64,000 nt of DNA from Cordilura impudica (GCA_963682025.1 OY821521.1:197481526-197545525), one strand, 5' to 3'; positions 22,076 to 34,053 are shown, counted from the stretch's first letter. The notes: generated by a model from the sequence alone, not told the origin. Numbers and translations are program-made.

Positions 22076-22462
22076 TTTACAATTCCTCTTTAATTTTCTT
22101 TTGATATTCTCCTTTGCTCAATTGAATTTGAACTGTCGTCGATTATACTACGTTCGGGACGCGTTGAAACGCTTTGTGTGTACGTGTGTTGGGACAGTAC
22201 AAAAAAGTTTTAAGTGCATTAAATGACAAATAATTTAAAACACATCCGAAAAAGTATAATAAAGTCAAATAAAGAAAATTATTGTGGAAAAAACTAAACA
22301 TAAAAGCGCTACATATTCACAAAACCACTTTATTTTAGATCTTTTAATACAAATTACACATTTGTGTTCTAATGGTGTTTTCTCGTTTATTTTCTCTTAA
22401 TATAGTGTATTTGTTTTGATTAAAATATAAAAAAATAATTTAAATTTAAAGAAATTTAATTC

Positions 22463-22579
22463 AGTTGGAAAAAAGTTTTTCTGGTGTATATTTTAATTGC
22501 CGCAAAAAAAAAGCCATCGAACCGTTTGGTATATTTGAAAATATACATGAAAAAAAGAGATAGCAATAAAGTCATTCAA
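22463..22579 (+). promoter_or_regulatory. Possible promoter and 5' UTR exon of an unidentified plus-strand gene
   Basis: An initiator-like TCAGTT at 22463 is followed by about 117 bases ending CAAACG|GTAAGTAA, a strong splice donor at 22580. The preceding 300 bases include a C+G-richer piece (GTTCGGGACGCGTTGAAACG at about 22154). No coding sequence ties this to a gene, so it is a suggestion only. Confidence 0.25.
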
Positions 22580-23529
22580 ACGGTAAGTAATGCACGCTGT
22601 CAAAAATAAAAAAATAAAAATTTCTTTTCCTTTTTACGCACGCATTTTTAAGATTTGATATTTATTTTTATAAAATATAAGTTTTTCGTTGCTTTTCGAC
22701 TGGTTCGTCACAGTCAATGAGTTTCTTAAATTTATATGCATTTAGAAATCATGAATAATAAAATATAAATAACGGAATTTAAGAAAAAAACTTCTGCCTT
22801 TATGAATTTATTTCAAGGACTTCAGTTGTTAAAGAGAGAAGAAGATAGAAATTAACCATCACTTGCCAATTTTGTTAATGTGTTCCACAAACATTTGCCA
22901 TGTACCTTGCAACAACTTGAGACATTGATTTATATTTTGGTTTATGTTTTGTTTAACATATCCTTGTGGTTATATTTGTGGGATTTATTTTGTACTACAC
23001 AAATTAGAAGAGCTGATAATAACATTTTTAATGGTTTATGCACGTACAATGTTAGGAACAAGTTTGTTTTTTTATTCGAATTTGGAGAATTAAACTTAGT
23101 TTAGTTAAAAGTTATAATTTTAAACTATTGTCCTTGGCTCCTACATTAAAAAACTTGAATTAAACTAAACTAGATGTAATTTTTTATATTTTAGTTTTCA
23201 ATTCTACATATTGCGATTATAAGTTAATTCTTTTTTTAATTTATAAAAATCGACACGGTAAATTTTCTTAGTTGAAATATCTTTGGGTAAGAAATTTGTT
23301 CGTAAACTATAAGAATATTGCTTTTCTCGCTAAAAGCGTCATTAGCTTAAATGGTTCTTTAGAATTTCTGATAGGTATATCATTGAAAAACATGTTAAAT
23401 TTTTTCAAGATGTTCATATAATTTCGCTGCTGGGAAACCGGTAATATTTATTGACATTGCTTAATGGTTGAACGCCGTTAAATGTCATTTCGGTTATCCC
23501 ATAATCTATATATACATATTCCTTATAAT
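22580..23529. other. Gene-free A+T-rich stretch
   Basis: No motif, repeat or coding frame was recognised between the possible donor at 22580 and the retrotransposon end at about 23530. Confidence 0.4.
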
Positions 23530-25640
23530 TTTTTTTTTTTTTAGTAGTAGTAGTAGTATTTATTATACTTTAATTTAAAACTAATAATTAATTAATTAAT
23601 GATTAAGAATACAGTGCAGTTATGAATTTTTGAAATATATGCTTTCTTCTTCTCTACCACGCACCATTTAAACTAATAATTAATATTTAACAATTTTTAT
23701 ACAACTTCTTGATTTGTGTTATATCTTAAAAATTGTGTGACATTTCTTTTAAAAACATTAACATTTCTTTCTAATCTGACATAGGTAACGTATTATATAT
23801 TTTTAGTCCCTTGAAGAAGAGGGATCTTTGCATTGCTGTTGTTGTCACCCTTTGTAATCTAAAGTTTTCCGCATTTCTTAAGTTATACGGTTGAGCTTCT
23901 CCCACGTACATCAGTTGGTCGATCAAGTATTCTGGAGCATTACCCATCTTCATCTTTGGGACAAAATTCAACGTATTGAATTCTAATCTTTGTTGTATGT
24001 TCAGCCATTTCAATGTATCTAGCATTTTTTGGATGGGAGTATATCTGTTACATTTTAAAATAGAACGCATAGCCTTATTTTGAAATTTTTGCAATCTTTC
24101 CAATTGTGTTGTTGTGCAGCAGGTATACAGAATTGTGGAGCCGAATTCAAAATGAGGTTTTATCATTGTGTTATACATATTTATTGCCGTTGTTATCGAT
24201 ATTTTATTTCGCACCCGTTTAAAAAAGTCGTTTTTTTCCAATTTTCTTACATATGTAATCGACGTGATGTTTAAATTTTAAGTCTTTATCGATTATGAAA
24301 CCCAGATATTTTATTTGATTAACTTTTTCAATTGTTTCATTATTAATTTTAAAAACTGTGTTACTGTTCATGTTTATTTCCATTATTTTAGTTTTTTTTT
24401 TCATTTAGTTTTAATTTGTTCATTTTCAGCCAATTGTTTATTTTGTTGATATCATGCATTATATTATCTTTACATTGTTCCTCTGTATTTCCTTGAGCAT
24501 AGATCAGTCATCAGCATATAGAATTATTTCGCATTTATTTAAAATATAAATAATAGTGCTCCCAATTTTATTATCAATTTTATCCGATTTAACACCATTA
24601 ACTTTCGTAATTTGTTTTCGATTTGTCAGATATGATTTAAACCATTGCAGTTAATTTTCTCTGATACCATACATATACAGTTTTTTAATCAATAGCTCTC
24701 TATCGATAGTCTCGAACGCTCTTTTGAGGTCCAAGAAAATTGCCATTATCTTATTATTTTTATTACAATATTTCCATTTATTTATCACATAGTTTACCGT
24801 TGTTTCGCATGAGTATTTTTTCCTGAAACCAGATTGATATTTTGAAAACATATAGTTTTCTTCCATATAGCTTTCCAACTGTTGTTTAGCAATTTTTTCT
24901 ATAATTTTTTCAAATGTTTTTAAGGTGTTTATTGGTCGGAATTCTTCACATTTGTTTGTTTTGGCTATTTTTTCTACAGGTGTTACCATAGAATACTTCC
25001 AATTTTCAGGGAATATACCAGTCTCGAAAGATTTATATTTTACCAATAATGTTCCAATTATCTAAAACTATCTTAATTGAGACTTTATTAAAATCTTGTT
25101 TGTTCTTTAGGCATTTGCATATGTTTTTAAGTTCTATTAAAGATATTGCACGAAATTTTAATCTAGAAAATATCACAGGTATGTTGTTTGCATATTGCAC
25201 TTTTTCTATTGCATCCGTTATTGAATTAATACTATCGACAAAATAATTATTAAATTGGGTAGCGATTTGATAGTCATCCTTATACTCTATATTGTTAAAC
25301 ATCACATTTTTTATCACATTGGCATTTTTCTTAAGTACTAAGTTTTTTATTGCATTCCACATTTGTTTCTGGTCTTCGGAATTATTTATTTTGTTGTTAA
25401 CATATTTGTTTTTTCATTTTCAATTTTATTTTTATACATACGTATGTATTTCTTATTAATTTATATTCATTCCATGCAGATTCTGTATTTTCTGTTTTAG
25501 CGATTTGTTATTTAATAATTTTTTCTCTTTTGAGTATTTTTAAGTCTTCGTTGAACCATTTGTTAACATCGTTCTTTATATTCACTATTTTTTTGTTTGT
25601 AAATTTTTTAATCGTATTTAATAATAATCAGAGTACATTT
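23530..25640 (-). mobile_element. CR1/Jockey-like non-LTR retrotransposon relic 1
   Basis: Read on the minus strand, 25362-25033 encodes the pre-RT region, 25046-24651 carries RT motifs (FPENWKYSMVTPVEK, EEFRPINTLKTFEKI, YQSGFRKKYSCETTV, FLDLKRAFETIDRELL), the catalytic YADD box is at about 24511-24524 directly followed by a frameshift, 24404-24219 has IKYLGFIIDKDLKFKHHV, and 24241-23771 is the C-terminal part. The 3' end carries a (TAC)n repeat and a poly-A-like run at about 23530-23557. Several frameshifts make it inactive. It is related to the relic at 26870-28660. Confidence 0.8.
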
Positions 25641-25899
25641 GCAAATGTCTGTCTGTGTGTCTTTTTGAAACAAAGATTTGCTGTTATCCTGAGCTATTGA
25701 AAGTGAAAAGCCAATTTCATATCTAATTGCTTGGGGCAACAAAAAAAATTCATATTTTATTGAACAGACTCCATAGAGCTGCACGATTTATTATATTCCT
25801 CAAACTTTACCATATTACAATTTTGTTTTACAATTTTCCGTAAACATTATTTGGTAAAAAAAAAAAATAATTTTATTTCGTTATTCAAAATAAATATTA

Positions 25900-26680
25900 A
25901 ACAAGTAAGAAAATTATAGTCGGTCTAGACCGACTATACGATACCCTATACCATGCGTTTAGAAACCCTATCTCTTAGGCCCAACTAACTGGACATTGAA
26001 AATAAGCAAAAACCAAATTTGAGTGGGATTTTTATTAATTTTTTTGGCTGCAGATATGAAAAAGTTCATATCGGATGCTATATCTATAAAGGGACTAGGT
26101 CCAAAAATGGACCGATCCTGATCATGTTTGGTAAAGTCTCTTGTATTTTGCAAAAATATGTACAAACAAAATTTGAGAAGAATCAGTGCAATATTTTTGT
26201 TTTTTAATAGATTTAAGTGAAGATCGGGAAGCAGCTCTATATGTGCTCAAAGGGATCATTTTTGGACTACTCATTAGTGGATATAATGAACGCATACAAA
26301 CCCAATTTGAGTAAGATCTATATGACAATTTGGATCTTATGGCAATTTATGTCGATTTCATATGGGTAATTTGTATGGGGGCTAGGTCTGAACATGGACC
26401 GATTCTCACCAATTTCAATAGCGTTCATCCCATGGCCGATAAAAGCTTATATACCAAATTTCATCAAAATATATTCATATTTGGGACCTGCAGTTTGATT
26501 ACAAACTTTACATGGACACACAGACGGACGGACGGACGGACGGACATTGTTAAATCAACTCAGAAAGTGATTCTGATTCGATCGGTATAATTAAAGATGG
26601 GTCTAGGTCAAATATTTTTGGTTGTTACAAACAGCAGCACAAAGTCATTATACCCAAACCACATAGTGGTATAGGGTATA
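25900..26680 (+). mobile_element. Mini-me/DINE-like interspersed repeat, copy C
   Basis: Nearly the same as copy B: AACAAGTAAGAAAATTATAG start, AGTCGGTCTAGACCGACT palindrome, four GGAC units at about 26523-26543, and the end ATTATACCC..GGTATAGGGTATAA. It sits between the two related retrotransposon relics. Confidence 0.8.
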
Positions 26681-26869
26681 AAAATGTGTTGTAATTGCAA
26701 TACATGGTGAGGGTAAATACGATTCGTAGAATTTGACACCTTGGGCCAAGTTTTTGGCCCAGCAGGTGGATAAGTTCTTTTTCATACAAAAATTTTAAAT
26801 TGTTAGTTAATTCATTTATAAGTATTTATAATACTCTTAATTGACATAATTCATTTATATTTCGTTTCT

Positions 26870-28660
26870 AACAAAATTTATACATTCATTATTAAAGATA
26901 TTATTATTGAGTTCATTCTTAATTCTAGTTGGTAATGAGTTGAATAGTTTGAGGCCCTTGTAGAAAAGAGATATCTGCATTGAGGATGTTGTAACCCGCT
27001 GCAGTCTAAAGTTATAGGCATTCCGTAGTGAATATGGGTGTGTCTCACCAACATATCTCGTTTGTTCAGTTTATGGTGTTTAGTGCTAGCCGTTGTTTTA
27101 TATTCATCCATTTGAGAGTATTTAGCATGGTGTTTATTGGTGTGTATCTGCTGCATTTCAAAATCGATCGCATTGCCTTATTTTTATAATCTTTCTATAT
27201 GTGTATCAGTGCAGCATGTGTATAATATTGTGGATCCGAATTCAAAATGTGGTTTAATTATTGAATTGTAGACGTTTATTGCCGTTAAGACGTTTATTTT
27301 ATTTCTTATTATTTTAAAGAACCCGATTTTTTTTCCGATTTTTTTTACATACGAACTCTATATGTTCATTAAATTTTAGCTTCTTATCAATTATGAATCC
27401 AAGGTATTTGATGTGTTCAACTTTCTATATAAATTCTCCATTTATTTTAATATTCATTTCACTTCTCATATTTATTTCCATAGTTTTCGCTTTTTTCATT
27501 TAATTTTAGTTTATTCATTTTTAACCATTTACCTATGTTATTCATATCTGTTGTTAAGTTGTCCCGACATTGTTCAGGGTTACATCCTTCTGTGAAAATA
27601 AGTGTATCGTTTGCGTATAAAACCATTTCGCTTTTTTTCAATACATTCGGCATATCATTTATATATATAATAAACAATAATGCTCCCAATATTGACCCTT
27701 GGGGAACTCCATAGTTTTTTTTATTTTCTCTGATTTTGCATCTTTAACCTTTGTAAATTGTTTTCTGTTAGATAACTATGATTTAAACCACTTTAGTTCC
27801 GTATTTTGAATACCATACATAAATAGTTTGTTTATTAATAATTCCCTATCGATGGTTTCAAATGCTCTTTTAAAATCCAAAAAGATTGCCATTATTTTTT
27901 TATTCTCTATATTTTTCCACCGGTTGATAACATAATTCACGGTAGTCTCACATGAAAAATTTTTTCGGAAGCCTGATTGATATTTATTTAGTATCGAACG
28001 TGATTCAATGTATTCTACTAATTGTTCCTTCACGACCATCTCTTGTATTTTTTCAAAAGTTTTTAAGGCATTTATGGGCCGGAATTCATCACATTTCTTT
28101 GTCTTTACTACCTTTTCGATCAGAGTTATCATGGTATCCTTCCAATTTTCTGAAAATATTCCAGATTTTAGTGAGTCATTTATGATTTTTAACAGTATAT
28201 TGCTAGTTGGGATCCAGTTATTTAGTATTATATTTGGTGTTATTTTTTCAAAGTCTTTTTTATTTTTTAATTGATTACTCGGAATTTGAATCTTTTTTCG
28301 GTCATACTTATATGGTTTATATAATGCACGTTATCAATCTATTCTCTTATAACATTAATACTATTTACTATTTATTCATTAAAATTACGAGCTACTTGCT
28401 TGTTTTCCTTATATTCACCGTCACTGAATATCACAGATTTGATCACATTTTGCTCTTTCTTCATCACTTACTCCCGTATTCATAATCAAATTCTAGCAGT
28501 TTGCTAACTTTTTTTCATACGAAAATTTCAAAATTTGTATGAAAAAAAGTTAGCCAACTGCTAGAATTTGATGATGAATACGGGTGTAAGTTTTTTATTG
28601 TGTTCCACATTGGCTTTGGTCTTTGGTTCTGTTTATTTGGTCAGTTGTGTACTTAAATTT
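26870..28660 (-). mobile_element. CR1/Jockey-like non-LTR retrotransposon relic 2
   Basis: A second, diverged member of the family at 23530-25640 in the same orientation. RT motifs on the minus strand: CDEFRPINALKTFEKI, YQSGFRKNFSCETTV, FLDFKRAFETIDRELL (28132-27776), then a GALLFIIYINDMP box and YANDT (27689-27459), where the family has YADD: the first catalytic Asp is Asn. A C-terminal part runs to about 26878. A TA-flanked palindromic MITE is inserted at 28471-28586. Inactive. Confidence 0.8.
28471..28586. mobile_element. 116-bp palindromic MITE with TA target duplication
   Basis: Almost the entire element is one inverted repeat: CTCCCGTATTCAT..TTCTAGCAG..GCTAACTTTTTTTCATAC on the left pairs with its reverse complement on the right, ending GATGAATACGGGTG. 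TA flanks both ends (28469-28470, 28587-28588). It interrupts retrotransposon relic 2, whose sequence resumes with TAAGTTTTTTATTG as in relic 1. TA duplication indicates mobilisation by a Tc1/mariner transposase. Confidence 0.85.
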
Positions 28661-28889
28661 TACGTTCTCAATTTCTACTTTATATTTGTGAATGGGAAAA
28701 ATTTAAGTACTTGATACAATTTTATTATGTATAAAAAAGACCCTTATAATTTTCAAACTATGTATGAACATATGTATATACCTATTTGACTAAGACTTAT
28801 TTTTTTAGGAAATTGGTTAAGACTAAAATTTTAACTCTTTTGTCAAATAGTTTCAAATTTAATATTAAGTTTTTTGAATTCCAATTAAA

Positions 28890-30170
28890 TTGAGTTTAAA
28901 TAATCATCGTTTAACTAAACGTTTAGTTAAACGAGGATTATTATTTAAACTTACGGTTTTTAAAGCATGAGACAAATGTCTTCAATGTTATAAGTGTTAA
29001 GTTTTATTTTAACTAAAGCCATTGCTCTTAACAATTTAGACCAAATTTTTTGTATGTAAGTTAAACTCTGATTAAACCAAAGTTATTATTTCTTTAATCA
29101 AATAGTTTAGTTATAAGATCTAGTTTTCGGGATGCAAATTAATTTTATTTTAGTTAAACTCACGGTTTTTAATGCTTAAAAGCGAGTTTATTGGGATACC
29201 AGTTAATGTGTATGTGTATGGATGTTTTATATTTGTGGATATTTTAATGCTTTGTAACGATTTTTTGGGATGCCAGCTAGACTTATGCCGGTTTTCTCAA
29301 TGTATCGTCAAACTGCCTGTTACTTAACCAGGACATAAATTTATTGGACCGATAAACTGCCGGTTAACAATTTTGGTTTTCTCAATGTATCGACAAAAAC
29401 ATTATTTTCAGTTGGCAATGCCATTCAAAATATAAGTATGAAAGTTGGAAGAATTATTTTCAGTTGGCAATGCCTCTCAAAATTGATTGAAAGTTGGGTG
29501 AATAATTTATCTGTACGATAAATAAATAATTGGCAGATGAGTGCTGGTTAGCTTTGCGACAAAATAGAAGCAAACCAGACATTGAGAAAACCAAATTTCT
29601 TTAATCGGCAGTTTCTCGTTGGGATAAAAGATAATCGCCTATTGAGAAAACGGGCATTAATTTGATTAAACTCAATTTTAGTTTTAAGTTATATGACCAA
29701 GTTTTTGGGTTGATAGTTAGGTAAACTTACGATTTTTAACGCCTGAGGCAAATTGATTAAAAATCATGTTTCTTAACGCTTTAAACCGCAATTTTGGTAT
29801 GTCACAAGTTTTTAATTGTTTAGTCAACTAAACTCATTTTAGTTGAACTCACGATTTTTAATGCTTTAAATTGAGTTTTTGGGATGTCAGTTAAACTTAG
29901 TTTAGTTAAGCTCACGGGTTTTAAGGCTTTAAAACTAGTGTTTGGAATGTCAGTTAAATTTAGTTTGACTAAACTCAAGTTTATAAAGTTAAATAGTTAA
30001 ATAGTTTTAGTTATAAAACCTAGTTTTTAGGATGTAAGTTTAACTTAGTTTAATTAAATTCACGAATTTTAATGCTGTAGTTAAATAGTTTGATAATTAT
30101 TAGTGTTTAAAACTGTTTAAAAGTTTCCATTCGTCAAATAATTTGAAATTTATTAGTGCTAAAAATGCAA
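28890..30170. repeat. Degenerate tandem array, unit about 70 bp (GTTAAACTCACGATTTTTAATGC..TTTTTGGGATG)
   Basis: Units of the type TTTGGGATGTCAG - TTAAACTTAGTTTAG - TTAAACTCACG - TTTTTAATGCTTTAAA repeat with much divergence across about 1.2 kb. A near-perfect palindrome centred at 28920/28921 (GTTTAACTAAAC/GTTTAGTTAAAC) lies at the left end. A MITE interrupts the array at 29286-29656. No coding potential. Confidence 0.7.
29286..29656. mobile_element. MITE with TTA target duplication (PIF/Harbinger-like)
   Basis: The ends TGCCGGTTTTCTCAATG and ATTGAGAAAACGGGCA are inverted repeats, and TTA flanks both sides (29283-29285, 29657-29659). A second nested pair (TTGGTTTTCTCAATG near 29383 and CATTGAGAAAACCAA near 29580) repeats the terminal motif inside. 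A 3-bp TTA duplication is typical of PIF/Harbinger elements. The surrounding tandem units show the empty-site sequence. Confidence 0.75.
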
Positions 30171-31350
30171 GTGTAAATTAAGTTTAACAGAAATCTCTAA
30201 AGGTGGTCCAAACCCCCCGAGTACATGTTTTAATCCATACAATATTTAAAGATAAAGATGCAATATTTATAGATTATTTTTCTTTAAAAATATCCGCTAG
30301 ACTCAAATCATAATTGAAAAAAAGCTAACGCTTCTATTTATATTGACACCATTGTACAGTGTAAATATTGCGGCAACCATAAATGCATATTAAATTATAA
30401 AAACCATTGCAAAACTAAAATTACAGTTACCTGTGCTTATTACCTAAAGAAATAATCAAATAAAAATAAATGAAAGTACTAGTAAAATGTTAAATTATGG
30501 AAAAACTAAAAAAATAAACTGCTATTTAAATAATATCAGAAAAGATAAACTACACAAACATAAAAAAGAGCTAACTAAAAATAATGATACATTTGAAAAC
30601 GAAGCCTAAAAGAAAATAAAAGTCTATAATGTATTCTTCTTCTTATTCAGTATTATACTTAATCATACAGATTGTAAATTGCACGGTGTGGTGTGTATGC
30701 ACGAGTATGTTTAAATAGCCATACATACATCTATGTACCTACGTACATACATATAGATAGAAAACAAGCCTAGAAATTTATTCATGCAGCATATATTATA
30801 AACTTGAAAAGATGACTACGTAAAATGAGGTTATTTTTTTAGTAATTTATTCTGGTTATATTTTCATTCAATAGCAAACAATTATTAACCACCATATCAA
30901 AAAGGCAGGCAGGCAGGCAAAGAGAGGAGGCACCCACGCAAAAGCATTTTGTATAAAAGAAGTGTAAAGTAAAAAATTATCAAGAGATCGTTTTTATTTT
31001 TTTTTACTGTGATGATGATTGTGACGTGCTTTAGATGATGTTATTGATAAAAAAATATATAAAAAAATGAGGATGTTTTTATATGCATTTTAATGAAGAA
31101 TAATAAATGAGGGGAATTATTAAAAAAAATATATACATATATACATATATTCCTGTTGGCATTGAATAAAAGTACAACAAAAATAAACTTTATTGTTCAT
31201 CTGCAGTAGTTATGTTGTGTAATTTTAAAATCACACGCTTAAAAATCTTTTCTCGTTTCTATTTCTAATTTATTTTTAAGATTTTTATGCATTTTATGTA
31301 CAAACATGCTCTCCAAAATACTTGTTTTGTAATTTGTTTAGATTACAACT
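30171..31350. other. Gene-free stretch with simple repeats
   Basis: Contains a tetranucleotide run (GGCA)n at about 30905-30919, ACAT/TACG-type simple sequence near 30720-30760 and many poly-A/T tracts. No gene recognised. Confidence 0.45.
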
Positions 31351-31358
31351 TATTTTTA

Positions 31359-31548
31359 GGATGTTGTTTATTGCGAAAAACCAAATGTGTGTCATTAGAA
31401 TATACATATATATGCGGATGTGCCAAGAAGGAAAAATTTATATTTTGTAGCAATAAATTGAAACTAAAATAAATACATCAATTCATCAATCATAAATATA
31501 TTAAGCTAGTAAGGACACATATTTGGTTTTTCGCAATAAACAACATCC
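31359..31548. repeat. Inverted repeat, 35-bp arms, about 120-bp loop
   Basis: The arm at 31359-31393 (GGATGTTGTTTATTGCGAAA and on) is matched almost perfectly by its reverse complement at 31514-31548. It may be a foldback MITE. A short open frame across the left arm is incidental. Confidence 0.75.
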
Positions 31549-31588
31549 TTAAGGACTAAGGCTTAGTAATAGAAGACTGACTACAGAA

Positions 31589-31830
31589 ATGATCTCGGCA
31601 CCAGATCAACTAGAAAAAAGGGAAATGAAAATAGTAAAATTTAAAAAATATAATAAAGTAATTTACAACGTGAAAATAAAAACTGATAAAGAAACGTATA
31701 AAAAGATCATGCAAGTGCAAAAATTAAACATAGGATGGGAAAAATGTAGAGTGTTTGACGGAACCGATATAATACAATGTTTTAAATGCGAAGGATACAA
31801 TCACAAATCATGCCTTTATGATATTTTCAT
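31589..31830 (+). pseudogene. Retrotransposon gag-like (ORF1) fragment with zinc knuckle
   Basis: The peptide has IGWEKCRVFDGTDIIQCFKCEGYNHKS, abbreviated here to its key parts: CRVFD, then a CCHC knuckle start C-x2-C-x4-H (CFKCEGYNH). This is typical of ORF1 of CR1/Jockey-like non-LTR elements. The frame breaks off within the knuckle at about 31820, where it joins the unrelated RNase H-bearing fragment. Confidence 0.6.
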
Positions 31831-32480
31831 CAAGAGTACGGCAGCGAAAGTGGCTCTCCGTTTATGGGAGTCATTTAAGCTGCAACAAAGCTCTTGGGGA
31901 CACTGAACAATCCTACGTATAGCGGGCGGGGCATAAATTGATCGGGAAACCGATTATATGTCACCGGTGATGAACTTTAGGGGTAATTTTACGATCCAAA
32001 TACCGACTAGGGAAGACTGGGCCGCAGACTCTTTCATAGACAGGACTGTAGTCTCAGTGTACACCGACCGTTCGAAGATGGAAGCGGGTACAGGTTCAGG
32101 GGTCTGCTCTGAAGAATTTGACACTCAGGTATCTCAGAGCATCCCTGACAAATGTAGCGCCTTTCAGGCCGAGATTCACGCAATTCTCATAGCAACGAAA
32201 ATAATTCTGGAACGATCATTAATATTTTCGTGGATAGTCTTGTTGCTCCCAAAGCCGTGAAATCGAGGACCGTTAGTTCGAAATGTTTGAGGGAATGTAA
32301 CAGGTCCCTTGACCAAATCCGACCACACTGGGACGCTGATTTGGATTCCAGGGAACATTTGAAACGAGCTGACTGACACAGTGTGCGCGAATGGACTAAG
32401 AATCTTTAAGCGGGACGATTGGCACTTTTATTAAAATCCCTCTATCCGAGCTGATGAATCGAATTGAAGAGGTAGCTGAT
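31831..32480 (+). pseudogene. RNase H-bearing non-LTR retrotransposon fragment
   Basis: Base composition is clearly richer in G+C than the surroundings. The frame at 31958-32260 contains VVSVYTDRSKMEAGTGSGV (catalytic Asp present, usual Gly changed to Arg) and CSAFQAEIHAILIAT (catalytic Glu). After a frameshift, IFVDSLAAPKAV and HWDADLDWIPG follow. This is ORF2 C-terminal sequence of an I/R1/Jockey-type element, decayed. Confidence 0.7.
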
Positions 32481-32689
32481 CTTGAAGTCGGCCAATATTT
32501 TGCCGAAAACCCGGTGTACAATTTTTTTCAGGTAAAAACTATATATAAGGAGTATTCCCTTATAAGTATGTATGTATTAATGCTAATGGATTCTTGGTAC
32601 AGAAAACAATTTACTTAAATTTATAATATTCCATACCGGATTTGCCCAACTATGTACACGATCAAGGAGTTTATTCGATTGTCACGATT

Positions 32690-32905
32690 TTATTTTTGTT
32701 TGAAATGTGGTAAAATTCTGTCCAAAAACCTTACCAAATATGGTCAGGATCGACCCATTTTTTGACCTAGTCCCCATATAAACATAGCATCCGATATGAA
32801 CTTAATAATGCCACTCAAATTTGGTTCATGCTTATTTTCTATATCTAATTAGTTGGACCTAAGATAATATATATAATATAATATAATTTTCTTACTTGTT
32901 TTTAT
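32690..32905 (-). mobile_element. Mini-me/DINE-like repeat, copy D (short fragment)
   Basis: Matches the reverse complement of the left third of copy B (ATGGTCAGGATCG, CATAGCATCCGATATGAACTT) and ends with ATTTTCTTACTTGTTTTT. The inner palindrome has been replaced by an AT-rich run. Confidence 0.65.
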
Positions 32906-33147
32906 TAACTTCCATTGTTCGATAGAGCAGTACTTGGTTGTTTCCATATTTGAAGAATTTTCGACAAAAATTGGTACTATTCTGCACAAAAAGCGGTTAA
33001 CAGTAAATCAACAATTATATTTGAACTTAGACTTTGGAATTCTCTCCGTGTGGGAAGTACAAGAGCGGCATATATGATTTGTTCTTATTTCGAACAGCTC
33101 ATTTTGCACTTAGTTCAACATTATTGCCACCACAAAAAAAAAAATAG

Positions 33148-33259
33148 ATGTTCTGTAATTCACATTCCCATGAAAGTTAAATTAAACCCCATACGAATTT
33201 TATAACACCAACAAATTCGTATTGTTTCCACTTTCATGGTGATGTGAATTATAGAACAT
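33148..33259. mobile_element. 112-bp foldback (palindromic) MITE-like element
   Basis: ATGTTCTGTAATTCACAT..CCATGAAAGT..ATACGAATTT on the left is the inverted counterpart of AAATTCGTAT..ACTTTCATGG..ATGTGAATTATAGAACAT on the right, with a loop of about 11 bases. Several mismatches show age. No clear target duplication. Confidence 0.65.
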
Positions 33260-34053
33260 GTGCTTATGAAGCTCGCCATATTTCTTTATACAAATACTCG
33301 TATTCATATAAATTCATTTGTTTTTTTTTAGTTTTTTGAAAAAAGAGAATATTAATTATGTTTCATGTTCTGGAGGATGCTCTTGATATAATGAAATATA
33401 AAAATTAAAGATAAAATCAGCCAGTATATATGCATGTATTTGAGTGCAATACATAATTAACTGTACAAAATATACAACAACAATTTCCTTCCGGTTGACA
33501 CAATCGCATAAATTACTAATCATAATCACATAAATATAAAAAGAATCAAAATATTCATCAGACCGATTTTGTGCAAAAAAATTATACATAATGAAACATA
33601 TACAGTGTGTAACAAAACATATGTTCAAATTTGTACGACTATCATGTAGCTTAATAACACAGAAAAACTCACTGAGATTTAAATTATTTTTGTGTATTTA
33701 TAAGAATGATAACTCGTTTTACTAAACGGACATAAATCAAAAACAAAAATTTTTGTTTTATGACCTCAAATCGCCTTTTGTCCGCGACAAAAAACAGAAG
33801 CACGAAATAAAAGATATTTACATTCTCCTACAATAACTAAATAATAAAAATTCTTCTGATTATTGTAACAATAATTAGAGTAAATTTGCACTTGTTTTTA
33901 GTCGTTCTTGATGTTTCTCTCTAATATCTTGCAATTTTTATTCAGTGCAATTACTCTGCAATTAAAAAAAGGGTAATCAGTGACAATCATCGTGTTATTT
34001 CGCTGTTTTAGTTCTTCAGGCTCGTTGACTCCCTATGGAAGTAAATATTCTGA

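Noticed and set aside
28890..30170. Repeated short units at 28.9-30.2 kb, considered as a CRISPR-like array
   Set aside because: Units are degenerate and contiguous, without unique spacers of constant length, and the genome is eukaryotic. It is an ordinary tandem repeat.
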